Positions 1 to 10,636 are shown, numbered from the stretch's first letter. The stretch is DNA of 64,000 nucleotides from Novosphingobium sp. 28-62-57 (GCA_002256985.1 NCGO01000007.1:1-64000); one strand, 5' to 3'. The notes: a model not told the origin generated them from the sequence alone. Numbers and translations: made by a program.

Positions 1-55
1 TTGGAATTCCAAGGGACCAGCACCGATATCGGAAAGCCGATAACGCCAGCGGCTG

Positions 56-382
56 CTACCGTCGCGCGGCGCGGGCTTGCGCGGTCTTGAGCGAGTGATG
101 CTGGCCGCAAAGGCATTGGCCGTTATCCAGATCGAACGGCGCGCCGCCGTCCTTTATTTCCACCTTGTGGTCAGCAAACATGCGATGGTCGGGAGCCGCC
201 TTGCGGCAACGTTTGCCGTCGATGGTTAGCGCCTCGCACCGCCCGCCCGCCCGTTCGATCACGCTGGCACGCCATTGCTTGTGCTCCGGCGTTTGATAGT
301 GCCCGTCCGCCTTCTTTGCCATCGGCTTCAGGCGGCGCGTGTCAATGGTGCGCAAGCCGGTCGTTACCAGTCTCAGGGCCAT
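56..382 (-). CDS. HNH endonuclease, phage type
   Basis: The 108-residue product has the layout of small phage HNH nucleases: a basic N-terminus (LKPMAKKADGHY), a TPEHKQWRASVIERAG segment, zinc-type cysteines, then DHKVEIKDGG, a conserved Asn (LDNGQ) and a final CGQHHSLKT. The Asp-His, Asn and His positions give a complete HNH (beta-beta-alpha metal) core, so the gene looks intact. Such proteins usually sit beside terminase genes in tailed phages and nick DNA during packaging; that role here is inference from the family. It lies 15 bp downstream of a ribbon-helix-helix gene on the same strand, and both probably belong to an integrated element that continues left of the window. Confidence 0.8.
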   Translation of the reverse strand: MALRLVTTGLRTIDTRRLKPMAKKADGHYQTPEHKQWRASVIERAGGRCEALTIDGKRCRKAAPDHRMFADHKVEIKDGGAPFDLDNGQCLCGQHHSLKTAQARAARR

Positions 383-397
383 AGCAGGGCGATCCTT

Positions 398-712
398 TTA
401 TTCGGTCTGTTCGCGCCCGAAAACAGCTAGCAGGGCGCGAATCATGTCAGGGCGGGAAAGCTCGCCACGGATGCGATCGAGCGCGGCAATTTCGGTTTCA
501 TCGAGACCGACAACAACGGTTTCGTATTCGGCCAGCTCCCCCAGCGACACCTCTATCAGGCCGCGCAGCGCTTCGGACACGCTCAGGTTTCTGGTTTCGG
601 CATAGGCCTTTAGCGCATCGATCACATCGGCAGGTAGGCGAATGCCAAGCCGTGGCATTTCGCCAGTCTGCGGACGCCCTCGCTTTTTATGTGGGACAGA
701 TATTGCGCTCAT
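398..712 (-). CDS. Ribbon-helix-helix family protein
   Basis: The 104-residue product has a basic start (KKRGRPQTG) and then MPRLGIRLPADVIDALKAYA followed by SVSEALRGLIE, which fits a ribbon-helix-helix DNA-binding fold at about residues 18-60 (MetJ/Arc/CopG type). The acidic C-terminal part (about 60-104) is unassigned. Such proteins commonly autoregulate small operons in plasmids, phages and toxin-antitoxin loci. It is divergent from the unknown operon starting at 802, so the 90-bp gap between them probably holds an operator. No toxin gene is recognisable next to it. Confidence 0.7.
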   Translation of the reverse strand: MSAISVPHKKRGRPQTGEMPRLGIRLPADVIDALKAYAETRNLSVSEALRGLIEVSLGELAEYETVVVGLDETEIAALDRIRGELSRPDMIRALLAVFGREQTE

Positions 713-801
713 GATTTTTGTGTGACAGAAAATACAGGCCGGGACAAGGCTGCAACCGAAATCCCGGCCCTAACCGAAACCGATCACGAGAGGATCGAGT
801 C

Positions 802-1047
802 ATGGCTGTCACCAGCAATAGCATACCCGTGCCCGTTGGGCACCACACCCTGCAGACAATCGAAGAACAGCTTTGGGCGGCGCTTCACGCCAGCCTTGCC
901 TACAGTTGCGTAGATGATGAGGCGATGCTGCGCAGGGACCTCGAACACTTCGAGCTTAGCCCCGAAAGCTATGAAATCGACATGCCCGGTTTCATTGCCG
1001 TCATCCGGTCGCTGCGTGCGATCGCAGAGGGAGGCGCAGATGCGTAA
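802..1047 (+). CDS. Small hypothetical protein, integrated element
   Basis: An 81-residue, acidic, probably helical product with no recognised domain. The start at 802 was chosen because GAGAGGATCGAG lies just upstream as a ribosome binding site; a longer start at 718 lacks one. It is the first of four plus-strand genes that overlap by a few bases each (802-2566), the pattern of a translationally coupled phage-like accessory operon. I do not recognise the family. Confidence 0.55.
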   Translation: MAVTSNSIPVPVGHHTLQTIEEQLWAALHASLAYSCVDDEAMLRRDLEHFELSPESYEIDMPGFIAVIRSLRAIAEGGADA

Positions 1048-1582
1048 TCGCGCCCCCGCTGGCACCTCGACAGCCGACCGGCGCGCAGCGCTGCTGTCTG
1101 GCGTCTCTGCGGCCATTGTCGCGCCTGTTGCGGCCCTTCCCTTCCCCGCGCTGCAGATTGCCCCTGCAGGCCCGCCACGAACCGCCACAGAGGCGAAGTG
1201 GCGTGCGGCCCTCTCTCGCTACCGGCGCGCCCATAGCGCATGGGAGGCGGCGTTTGACCGCGATGCAGCCGCTTACGAAGCCTATTCGCAGTGGAGGCTG
1301 GAGCGCGCTGGCATGGTGCAATCGATCACGGCAATTCCACCGCAGGAAATTGCCAAGGCCCGTCGCGACTTCGGGCTGGACGATCTGTGCGACCGGGAAG
1401 GCGAACTTGCGGGCGAACGTATCGAAGCGCTGGACAGCCTGCTGGCAACGCCAGTGCCCGATCTGCAGGCCCTTCGCCAGAAAGTGGCGCTGATCATCGA
1501 ATGCGAGCGGGAACCCGTCCCCCTGCGCGCCCTGCTGGCCGATCTGGACCGGCTGACCATGGGAGGGCATGGCCATGCTTGA
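1040..1582 (+). CDS. Hypothetical protein, integrated element
   Basis: A 180-residue product whose start codon overlaps the end of the previous gene by 8 bases. After an Ala-rich, weakly hydrophobic N-terminal part (about residues 15-45), the sequence is rich in Arg, Glu and Ala and predicted helical (for example WRAALSRYRRAHSAWEAAFD). No catalytic motif is visible. The tight overlap with both neighbours supports translation and membership of the same small operon. Function unknown. Confidence 0.55.
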   Translation: MRNRAPAGTSTADRRAALLSGVSAAIVAPVAALPFPALQIAPAGPPRTATEAKWRAALSRYRRAHSAWEAAFDRDAAAYEAYSQWRLERAGMVQSITAIPPQEIAKARRDFGLDDLCDREGELAGERIEALDSLLATPVPDLQALRQKVALIIECEREPVPLRALLADLDRLTMGGHGHA

Positions 1583-2057
1583 TTCCGATGCTTACGCCCG
1601 CACGGCGATACTCGACACGATCTGGACCGAAGGCGCGCACCCGGAAGGATGGAAGGACGTGCCCGCCGGCGAAGACTTCGACCTGCTGACCCATGGCGTT
1701 CGCTGGGTTTCGGTCATCCTCGCAATCCACACGGCCACCATGGCGCAGGGCCTTCCCCCTCGCCTGTTCGAAGAATCGAAGGAACCGTTCCGGCAAGCCG
1801 TCTGGCAGGCCGAGCGCGCCATCGATGCTCTACCGGCGCGCACGGCGCGCGGCGCGGCCCTGAAGCTGCGCGTGGCGCTCTACACCATGCTCCCCGAGGG
1901 CATGATTGAACCGTTCCTGCGCAACGACCTCGAAACGATCACGGCTGGCGATGTGGACTATCCGGCAAGGGCCGTGGCGAAGATTCTGCAGGACCTCGAT
2001 GCAATGGCGTCGGCAACTCCCTCGCCAGACGCCAACCAAGGGGAGGCAAAGCAATGA
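1569..2057 (+). CDS. Hypothetical protein, integrated element
   Basis: A 162-residue product overlapping the previous gene by 14 bases and the next by 4 (ATGA). It contains WTEGAHPEGWKDVPAGEDFD and a helical middle part, with no recognised catalytic motif. There is a second possible start six bases downstream. The coupling to its neighbours is the main evidence that it is real. Function unknown. Confidence 0.55.
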   Translation: MAMLDSDAYARTAILDTIWTEGAHPEGWKDVPAGEDFDLLTHGVRWVSVILAIHTATMAQGLPPRLFEESKEPFRQAVWQAERAIDALPARTARGAALKLRVALYTMLPEGMIEPFLRNDLETITAGDVDYPARAVAKILQDLDAMASATPSPDANQGEAKQ

Positions 2058-2566
2058 CCGCAGCCACCAACGCAACAACACACCGGCTGGCACTACACGC
2101 CGCCGCGCTGGCCACGCTGGGCACCTGCCCGACATGGGACAAGGCCGTGACCGAATACTTGGCCCGTGCCGCGCTGGCGACCGCTGACGAGGCTTTCGGC
2201 ACCTCTTGGCAAAAGCGATACGACCTCGAAATGGCAGAGCATGCGCTGGCAAGCGAACACGGCAAGCATTGGCGCGATCGCCCCGACCTTGCACCGCGCG
2301 CTCGCGAACTGGCCAGAGCAGACGACGCAATCGCAGACGAGCGCGCGGCAGTGTTCCAAAATCCCACCGAGGAAGCCGCGCACGAGCTGGTCAGAATACC
2401 TGCCCCGACCATTGCCGCAGCGCTCTTGAAGGTCGAACTGATCGATCGTCACCAGCTTTGGGATGATGTAAGATTCGAGACCGATGGCTTGGCAATTGTG
2501 CATGCCGACATTGCGAGAATCAGTGGCATTGCACCGTCTGACAGCGCACCAGCGAAAGCTGCCTGA
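2054..2566 (+). CDS. Hypothetical protein, integrated element
   Basis: The 170-residue last gene of the four-gene coupled set, starting in an ATGA overlap with the preceding stop. The middle is helical and charged (ARELARADDAIADERAAVFQ) and resembles the helical accessory proteins often found in alphaproteobacterial prophages, without a catalytic motif. The segment downstream to the tRNA is non-coding. Confidence 0.55.
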   Translation: MTAATNATTHRLALHAAALATLGTCPTWDKAVTEYLARAALATADEAFGTSWQKRYDLEMAEHALASEHGKHWRDRPDLAPRARELARADDAIADERAAVFQNPTEEAAHELVRIPAPTIAAALLKVELIDRHQLWDDVRFETDGLAIVHADIARISGIAPSDSAPAKAA

Positions 2567-2640
2567 TCATGTATGACCGTGTACACGCCGTGTACCGTGG
2601 AAGGCTGAACAAGCCTGATAAAATGCCGGAAAACTAGGGT

Positions 2641-2676
2641 AAATCAGGACAAGGCAGGACAAGGCAGGACAAACGC
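2641..2676. repeat. Triple direct 10-bp repeat beside tRNA-Tyr
   Basis: Three consecutive near-identical decamers (AAATCAGGAC, AAGGCAGGAC, AAGGCAGGAC) followed by AA lie in the 170-bp gap between the integrated-element genes and the tRNA-Tyr 3' end. Their position at the edge of the element suggests an excision or recombinase arm site, but no integrase is in the window to test this. Confidence 0.5.
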
Positions 2677-2739
2677 TTAAACCAGCAATCCCGGAAGTCT
2701 GATCGCCTTAAAAGTGGCGGATTTCCGGGAAAAACACGG

Positions 2740-2825
2740 TGGTGGACAGGGCTGGATTCGAACCAGCGTACGCTCTCGCGGGCAGATTTACAGTCTGCTG
2801 CCATTAACCACTCGGCCACCTGTCC
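2740..2825 (-). tRNA. tRNA-Tyr (GTA)
   Basis: The minus strand folds as an 86-nt class II tRNA: acceptor GGACAGG pairs with CCTGTCC, discriminator A, encoded CCA, D-arm TGGCCGAGTGGTTAATGGC, anticodon loop CTGTAAA with anticodon GTA, a long variable arm and the T-arm GGTTCGAATCC. Length and variable arm match bacterial tRNA-Tyr. Its 3' end faces the phage-like genes on the left, the usual arrangement when an element integrates into a tRNA gene. Confidence 0.95.
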
Positions 2826-2998
2826 ACACCAGTGCTGCCGGTGCCGGATTTCTTCGAAAAGAAAGCCGGATTTGCTGGTCCCCGAAGAGACCGTCCGGCC
2901 GAGAGGCGGTCCCTTTGGCGAAGCGGGACTTGCCTGTCAATGGGCAGGCTGGCATGCGCGACACGAAAATTTGATCGCTTTTACGAAAAGGTACCCCG

Positions 2999-3814
2999 AT
3001 GCCGCGCCATGATGAACAACCCAAAAGCCGCGCACTGCGCGGTCGCGCCGGACGCAACAAGGGCGGCCGGGGCTCCGGGCGCGGCAGTACGGGCGCGATC
3101 CGGCTGTGGGGGCGCCACGCGGTGGAAGCCGCGCTGACCAATCCGAACCGCGATGCCAAGAAGCTGTGGGGCACGCGTGAGGCGATTCAGGCGATGCTTG
3201 ATCACCATGATGCCGAACTGCCCGCCACCCTGCCCGTGGAGTACGCGCAGGCCGCCGATCTGGGGCGGCTGGTCGCCAAGGATGCGCCGCATCAGGGCCT
3301 CGTGCTCGATTGCGCCCCGCTCGATGATGTCGTGCTCGACGATATTCTGGATGAATCCGAAGGCCGCACCATCGTCCTGCTCGATTCGGTCACCGATCCG
3401 CACAATGTCGGCGCGATTCTGCGGTCGTGCGCGGCCTTCGATGTGGCCGCGCTGGTTACGCAAGATCGCAACTCCCCGCCCGAATCGGGCACGCTGGCCA
3501 AATCTGCCTCGGGCGCGCTTGAAGTGGTGCCATGGGTGCGGGTGGTAAACCTGTCGCGCGCGCTCGAACGGATCAGCGAGGCCGGTTACTGGCGCATCGG
3601 TCTGGACGGTGATGGCAAGGCGGTGTTCCCTTCAGCTGTCCCCGCAGGCCCCGTTGCACTCGTGCTGGGGGCTGAAGGCGAAGGCTTGCGCCACAATGTT
3701 GCGCAGCACTGCGATGCCATCGCACGGCTGCCCATTGCCTCTTCGATCGAAAGCCTTAACGTCTCGAACGCTGCGGCCATCGCGCTTTATGCGGTCGCTA
3801 CGCGCGAGGGCTAA
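2999..3814 (+). CDS. rlmB: TrmH-family 23S rRNA 2'-O-ribose methyltransferase
   Basis: A 271-residue SpoU/TrmH methyltransferase. It has a basic N-terminal tail (1-30), a substrate-binding domain (about 31-115) and a SPOUT catalytic domain. The three SPOUT motifs are intact: DSVTDPHNVGAILRSC (about 129-144) with the conserved Asn and Arg, LVLGAEGEGL (about 221-230), and IASSIESLNVSNAAAIALYA (about 246-265), which form the knotted SAM site. RlmB of Escherichia coli methylates G2251 of 23S rRNA. RlmB is the best fit by length and layout, though another rRNA or tRNA target of the family is possible. It stands alone, opposite in strand to tRNA-Tyr. Confidence 0.88.
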   Translation: MPRHDEQPKSRALRGRAGRNKGGRGSGRGSTGAIRLWGRHAVEAALTNPNRDAKKLWGTREAIQAMLDHHDAELPATLPVEYAQAADLGRLVAKDAPHQGLVLDCAPLDDVVLDDILDESEGRTIVLLDSVTDPHNVGAILRSCAAFDVAALVTQDRNSPPESGTLAKSASGALEVVPWVRVVNLSRALERISEAGYWRIGLDGDGKAVFPSAVPAGPVALVLGAEGEGLRHNVAQHCDAIARLPIASSIESLNVSNAAAIALYAVATREG

Positions 3815-3850
3815 TCAGGCGCGAAGGCTGGACTGCTGAAGGGGGCGACG

Positions 3851-4708
3851 ATGCGCACATGGAAGTTCGGATTGGCGATCACGGCAATGCTGCTTCTGGC
3901 CGGGTGCCTGCTTCTGCCCGGCAAGTTCACTTCGGCGATCGATTTGCGCAAGGATGGTGCGTTCAGCTTCACCTACAAGGGCGATATCCACGTCCTCGCC
4001 CTGTCGAAAGTTGCGGCCAGTGAACGCGCCCGGACAAGCGCCGATGCCAAGTTCGAACCCTCCCCCTGCTACAGCCCCAATTCTGGCGACGAGCAGGAAT
4101 GCTCGGCAGAGGAATTGGCCGAACAGAAAAAGGCATGGGAAGAGGACATCGAAGCCAGCAAGGTCGCCTCTGCCGAAAAGCGGAAGTCTGACGAGCAGAT
4201 GATGAAGACCATGCTCGGCGGCATCGATCCTACCGATCCACGCGCCGCACAGGAATTTGCCGACCGCCTGCGCCGCCAGAAGGGGTGGAAATCGGTTGTC
4301 GACAAAGGCGACGGTCGGTTTGAAGTTGAATATGCCATCGCCGGGAGGCTGGACCACGATTTCAGCTTCCCCACCGTCGAAAAGCTGCCGATGGTCACGC
4401 CGTTCATCACCATGATGCGGCGGGCCGATGGCGGTGTGCGTATCGATGCGCCCGCTTTTGCCAGTGCTCCGGCCGGGGCGCCCTTCATGGGGATGGCGGC
4501 CGCCATGGCCGATGGCAAAAATCAGAAAGCAGGGGCCGATGGCATGCCGGTGCTGGATGGCGTGCTCACGCTCACCACCGATGGCGATATTCTCGCCAAC
4601 AATACTGATGATGGCCCTGTGGCCAGCACGACGGGCAAGATGCTGAAATGGCAAGTCAATGCCCGCGCCAACGATGCCCCCACCGCCTTGATCCGCATTG
4701 CGCCCTGA
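3851..4708 (+). CDS. Putative lipoprotein, unknown function
   Basis: A 285-residue exported protein. The N-terminus MRTWKFGLAITAMLLLAGC is a lipoprotein signal with Cys19 as the modified residue. The mature part begins with beta-rich sequence (FTSAIDLRKDGAFSFTYKG), followed by a charged helical stretch (about 90-130) and a C-terminal beta-rich part. No catalytic motif is visible. It starts 36 bp after rlmB on the same strand and could be cotranscribed. A hairpin terminator follows. Confidence 0.7.
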   Translation: MRTWKFGLAITAMLLLAGCLLLPGKFTSAIDLRKDGAFSFTYKGDIHVLALSKVAASERARTSADAKFEPSPCYSPNSGDEQECSAEELAEQKKAWEEDIEASKVASAEKRKSDEQMMKTMLGGIDPTDPRAAQEFADRLRRQKGWKSVVDKGDGRFEVEYAIAGRLDHDFSFPTVEKLPMVTPFITMMRRADGGVRIDAPAFASAPAGAPFMGMAAAMADGKNQKAGADGMPVLDGVLTLTTDGDILANNTDDGPVASTTGKMLKWQVNARANDAPTALIRIAP

Positions 4709-4734
4709 CCGTTCAGATACGTCGCATGCTGCAC

Positions 4735-4775
4735 AAAAAAGCCGCGCCGGTGATCTCCACCGGCGCGGCATTTTG
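4735..4775. terminator. Bidirectional hairpin terminator
   Basis: A perfect 12-bp stem (4741-4752 with 4758-4769) with a 5-base loop. It is flanked by six A on the left, which read as six T on the minus strand, and by TTTT on the right. It lies between the convergent lipoprotein gene and hup and can end both; the minus-strand (hup) direction has the better T-tract. Confidence 0.85.
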
Positions 4776-4816
4776 CACTGAAAATCAAAGGCGGAAGATC
4801 GCCAGTGATGCAGCGC

Positions 4817-5089
4817 TCAGTTCACTGCGTCCTTAAGCCCCTTGCCAGCCTTGAACTTGGGCTGGGCCGAAGCCTTGATCGCCATCGGCTCTCCGGTGCG
4901 CGGATTGCGTCCGGTAGACGCCTTGCGCTTGGCCACCGAAAACGTGCCGAAGCCCACCAGGCGCACTTCGTCACCCTTGGCCAGTGAACCGGAAATCGAT
5001 TCAAACACGGCCTCAACCGCCTTGGTTGCATCACTTTTCGAAAGGCCGCTGATATCGGCAACTGCGCCGATCAAATCGTTTTTGTTCAT
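4817..5089 (-). CDS. hup: HU-family DNA-binding protein
   Basis: A 90-residue histone-like protein of normal HU length. It starts MNKNDLIGAVADISGLSKSD, has the GFGTFSVAKRKASTGRNPRT segment that forms the DNA-binding arm, with the conserved RNPRTGE, and ends KFKAGKGLKDAVN. HU bends and compacts DNA as a dimer in the nucleoid. It lies upstream-to-downstream after lon on the same strand, as in many Gram-negative bacteria (lon-hup), but a strong terminator between the genes suggests independent expression. Nothing unusual. Confidence 0.96.
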   Translation of the reverse strand: MNKNDLIGAVADISGLSKSDATKAVEAVFESISGSLAKGDEVRLVGFGTFSVAKRKASTGRNPRTGEPMAIKASAQPKFKAGKGLKDAVN

Positions 5090-5232
5090 TGCGAACTCCC
5101 TAGTTTCTTATCTCGGGATTGATACATTGAGTCGAAATGCGAATGGCTCAAAAGAAGCCCAGAAACCGCGTTCTGTCAAAGACTAAAGCTGCCATGCAGG
5201 GCAATTTAACCAAGTAAACCGGCGGACTTGCA

Positions 5233-5276
5233 CAAAAACGCAAGCGCGCAAGCACACCCTGTGCTTGCGCGCTTGC
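5233..5276 (-). terminator. Rho-independent terminator of lon
   Basis: A perfect 17-bp inverted repeat (5240-5256 with 5260-5276) with a 3-base loop CCC, followed on the minus strand by GTTTTTG. It lies just downstream of the lon stop codon. Confidence 0.88.
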
Positions 5277-5294
5277 CGCTTACTGCGAAACGGA

Positions 5295-7700
<2,406 letters not shown>

Positions 7701-7924
7701 GGGCACTTTGGTTCCGTCCTGCCGGGCACGCCGCCCGACGCTTTGATCGGATATGGGGACCACATCTGCGCGCCGCAATGCCTTTGCTGACATCGGTTGT
7801 GGATCGTGCCCCAAAGGACCCGCCATTTCCGGCCAGTTTTCGGCGCGTAAACGCAATCTTAGGTATGTTCCCGCAAAGCTTCGCCCCGATATCATAGTCC
7901 AGATATCCGGGACCCCGATCACAG

Positions 7925-8959
7925 ATGCTCAGAACACGGACAACGCTGATCGTCGGCGCGGGTGCGAGCATGGAGCTGCAATTCCCGTCGAATGCCGAAT
8001 TGCTGGCCCGCGTGATCCAAGGCTATGATTTCAAACGCAGCGGATCGGAAACCTCCACGCGCGATGGCCAGTTGCTATTGCGCAACATCTACAAGCTGGC
8101 CGAGCGCTTTGACAAACCGGTCGAGGAAGTGGCCGTTGCGGCAGAGCGTTTGCGCAATGCCTGCCGTCTGGGCCGCTCGATCGATGCCGTGCTTGAACAA
8201 TATGATCACGATCCGCTGGTTCTGGCCTGCGGAAAACTGGCGATCACCTTCTTTATCGGGCAGGCCGAATCCCGCTCCAGCCTGAAAGAAGCCCCCCGCG
8301 TGCCCGGCGAGCTGCCTTTGCAGGGCAAGGTCGCTGAACACTGGATCTACCAACTGGGCCAGCTGATCACCTCGGGCGTCCCGCGCAGCAAGATTGGCGA
8401 AACGCTGGAACGGCTGACTATCATAAACTTCAATTATGACCGGTCGGTCGAACACTTCCTCCCCTATGCGCTGGTGATGGCCTATGGCATCGACCTGAAA
8501 GAAGCGCGCGAGGTTATTGCCGACAAGCTCGACGTGGTGCACCCGCACGGCATGATCGGACGCCTGCCCTGGCAAAAGGGCGAAGCCGCGCAGGCTGAAT
8601 GGGGCGTCGAACAGCCGTGGAATATCCACACCATCGCCACCCAGCTTTCATCGCTGACGGAACGCCGCGCGGATCGCAATGCCGTGCGCGACATTCGCCT
8701 GGCCGTGGCCTCGGCACAGCGGATCGTGTTCCTCGGCTTTGGTTTTCAGCCGCAGAACGTTGATCTATTGTTCGAAAACTCGCTGTCGCATAACCCCGAC
8801 GTGCTGATCTCAACCCACGGCGTCAGCCCCGGCAATGCGGCAACCATCGCCCTGATGATGCGCCGCCTCGCGGGGTTGGAAAGCGATCATCAGTTGATGC
8901 TTTCCCCTGGCAAGGCATGGGAAGTGCTGCGCGACTATTCCCTGCTGCTGGAAAGCTGA
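7925..8959 (+). CDS. SIR2-like domain protein
   Basis: A 344-residue cytoplasmic protein with SIR2-like features: TLIVGAGASMELQFPSN (Gly-rich NAD loop, 7-23), IINFNYDRSVEHF (166-178) with conserved Asn and Asp, VHPHG (205-209) with the candidate catalytic His208, and VFLGFGFQPQNVD (268-280). This pattern is typical of the SIR2_2/SIR2-like families whose members in anti-phage systems (Thoeris ThsA, DSR, SIR2-HerA) hydrolyse NAD. No partner gene such as a HerA helicase, TIR protein or Argonaute is adjacent: the left neighbour is the divergent lon and the right is convergent mlaA. An NADase or defence role is inference; it could instead be a housekeeping deacylase-like enzyme. Confidence 0.72.
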   Translation: MLRTRTTLIVGAGASMELQFPSNAELLARVIQGYDFKRSGSETSTRDGQLLLRNIYKLAERFDKPVEEVAVAAERLRNACRLGRSIDAVLEQYDHDPLVLACGKLAITFFIGQAESRSSLKEAPRVPGELPLQGKVAEHWIYQLGQLITSGVPRSKIGETLERLTIINFNYDRSVEHFLPYALVMAYGIDLKEAREVIADKLDVVHPHGMIGRLPWQKGEAAQAEWGVEQPWNIHTIATQLSSLTERRADRNAVRDIRLAVASAQRIVFLGFGFQPQNVDLLFENSLSHNPDVLISTHGVSPGNAATIALMMRRLAGLESDHQLMLSPGKAWEVLRDYSLLLES

Positions 8960-9001
8960 CCACGCAACCGCGTGCAAGAAACCCCAAAACCCAAACCACC
9001 G

Positions 9002-9075
9002 CGCCCCCGCGAAGGCGGGAGCCTCAGGCCTTCATGCACATCCTAAAAGGCCTGAGGTCCCCGCTTTCGCGGGGA
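9002..9075. repeat. Family A inverted repeat doublet (REPIN-like)
   Basis: Two hairpin arms in opposite orientation: CCCCCGCGAAGGCGGGAGCC at the left and GGTCCCCGCTTTCGCGGGGA at the right, joined by GCCTcaGG/CCTGAGG ends and about 25 bases. It lies between the convergent SIR2-like gene and mlaA, where it may also act as a terminator. Confidence 0.8.
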
Positions 9076-9104
9076 GGCACGGAAGTTTCGATTGTAAAAC
9101 GCGC

Positions 9105-10193
9105 TCAGCGCCCCGCAGGCAGCGGCTGGACCACAGGTTCGCTGATGAACTGCACCGGCGCAGGCTCTGCAGGCGCAACGGGCTCGGCGCCGGCCACAGG
9201 CTCAGGCATCACCGGCGGCGCTGTCCGCGTCAACTCGGGCAAGACGATGGTGCCCTCCTGCTGATAGTCGGCCTTGCCCTTCAGAGCATCAATCTCGGCC
9301 TGCCGCGTCTTCAGATAAAGCTCGCGATAGCTGGCGTAAGGATTTGATTCTTCGCGGATACGCTTGAACAGCTCGTCATTCTCCACCCGCTCATCCAGCG
9401 AGCGGATCACAAAGCTGCTGGTGACAAACGCAGGGCTGCGCAAAGGCCCGCCCACCGCAAATGGCATCAGGAACCGGTCGATCGTCAACCCGATCACATC
9501 GCGCAAGGTAGTCGGCCCCACCAGCGGCAGGAACATGTATGGCCCCGGCCCAATCCCGTGATAACCGAACGTCCAGGCAAAGCCATTGCGCCGGTATGGC
9601 AAGTTGAAAGGCTTGGCCTTGGCCACATCGATCAGCCCCGCCGCGCCCACCGTGGAGTTAAGCGCAAAACGGCCCAGCGTCTCAGCAGCTTTGCCCGGCT
9701 TCAGTTGCAACAGGAAATTCAGCGCCACCACCGGCTCTGTCAGATTGCGCAGCACATTGCGCAAACCGGTGCGCACGGGCTTGGGCAGCACATCTTCATA
9801 GACCATCGCGATGGGCGCGATCACCGCATCGTCAACCGCCTGCACCGCATCGTACGATACCTGATTGATCGCCTGCATCGGGTCCTGCTTCGGAGTGCGT
9901 TCCCCCGAAACGACGATGGCCGTCTGCTCCTGCTCGATCTGGTCGAGCGAGGGTGCGTCCGCCACGCTCTCACCGAATTTGGGCATCGGCAGAGTTACAG
10001 GAATTGCGCTGGAAGGCTCTGGAACTGGTCCGGCAGCAGGTGCAGTTTCAGCGCCCGCTTCTTGCCCTGCCACGCCCGGCGCACCCGGAGCCTCCTGCGC
10101 ATAACCGGCGCTGACCGCGATGCTCACCACATCTGCCGTCACGCCGCCGGGCACGGCAAGCAGCGCGGTGCTGGCAAGCAGGGTCACGCTCAA
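9105..10193 (-). CDS. mlaA: MlaA/VacJ-family outer-membrane phospholipid transport protein
   Basis: About 360 residues. The MlaA core runs from NQVSYDAVQAVDDAVIAP through VLPKPVRTGLRNVLRNL, GRFALNSTVGAAGLIDVA and FGYHGIGPGPYMFLPLVGP to DELFKRIREESNPYASYREL. MlaA sits in the outer membrane and removes misplaced phospholipids from the outer leaflet through the Mla pathway. Oddities: the N-terminal signal region (SVTLLASTALLAVPGG) has no lipobox cysteine, and an extra 100-residue Pro/Ala-rich segment precedes the core. No ATG start is available in frame before a stop at 10242; TTG at 10193 or GTG at 10187 must be used. Convergent with the SIR2-like gene. Confidence 0.85.
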   Translation of the reverse strand: MSVTLLASTALLAVPGGVTADVVSIAVSAGYAQEAPGAPGVAGQEAGAETAPAAGPVPEPSSAIPVTLPMPKFGESVADAPSLDQIEQEQTAIVVSGERTPKQDPMQAINQVSYDAVQAVDDAVIAPIAMVYEDVLPKPVRTGLRNVLRNLTEPVVALNFLLQLKPGKAAETLGRFALNSTVGAAGLIDVAKAKPFNLPYRRNGFAWTFGYHGIGPGPYMFLPLVGPTTLRDVIGLTIDRFLMPFAVGGPLRSPAFVTSSFVIRSLDERVENDELFKRIREESNPYASYRELYLKTRQAEIDALKGKADYQQEGTIVLPELTRTAPPVMPEPVAGAEPVAPAEPAPVQFISEPVVQPLPAGR

Positions 10194-10300
10194 GCAAAAA
10201 TTCCAATCTGATGCATCAATCCGTCCGGCTCGCCATGCCCCTCAACCCTCATGATCCAAAGCCGTTCCCCAAACCGCCCGGATCACACCCAATACCTTGA

Positions 10301-10636
10301 TCAGAACGGCAGCTTGAAGCCCGGAGGAATGCCCGCAGCCATCTGCACTTTCTGCATTTCCTCGGCCGCAGCCGCATCGGCCTTGCCGCGCGCATCGTTG
10401 AATGCTGCGGCCACCAGATCTTCCAGAATGCCCTTTTCGGATGGCGCCAGCAGGCTGTCGTCGATGCTCACGCCAATCACGCGGCCCTTGGCCGTCGCGC
10501 GGATCTTGACCAAGCCGCCGCCCGCAGCACCCTCGATCTCGATCATGTCGAGCTTGCCTTGCGCATCTTCCATCTGCTTCTGGATGGTCTGCGCCGCCTT
10601 TTGCGCGGCCTGAATCATTTCTTCCATCGACTTCAT
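10301..10636 (-). CDS. ybaB: YbaB/EbfC nucleoid-associated protein
   Basis: A 111-residue member of the YbaB/EbfC family, small dimeric DNA-binding proteins: a long helix (MKSMEEMIQAAQKAAQTIQK), a beta region (GGGLVKIRATAKGRVIGVSI), then a helix and the usual end AGIPPGFKLPF. The start at 10636 was chosen because it overlaps the dnaX stop as ATGA, the standard coupling of dnaX-ybaB; an in-frame ATG at 10651 is possible. recR, which often follows, is not present. Confidence 0.93.
   Translation of the reverse strand: MKSMEEMIQAAQKAAQTIQKQMEDAQGKLDMIEIEGAAGGGLVKIRATAKGRVIGVSIDDSLLAPSEKGILEDLVAAAFNDARGKADAAAAEEMQKVQMAAGIPPGFKLPF

Noticed and set aside
4817..5089. hup as part of a lon operon
   Set aside because: A strong terminator (5233-5276) separates the genes on the minus strand, so shared transcription is unlikely.
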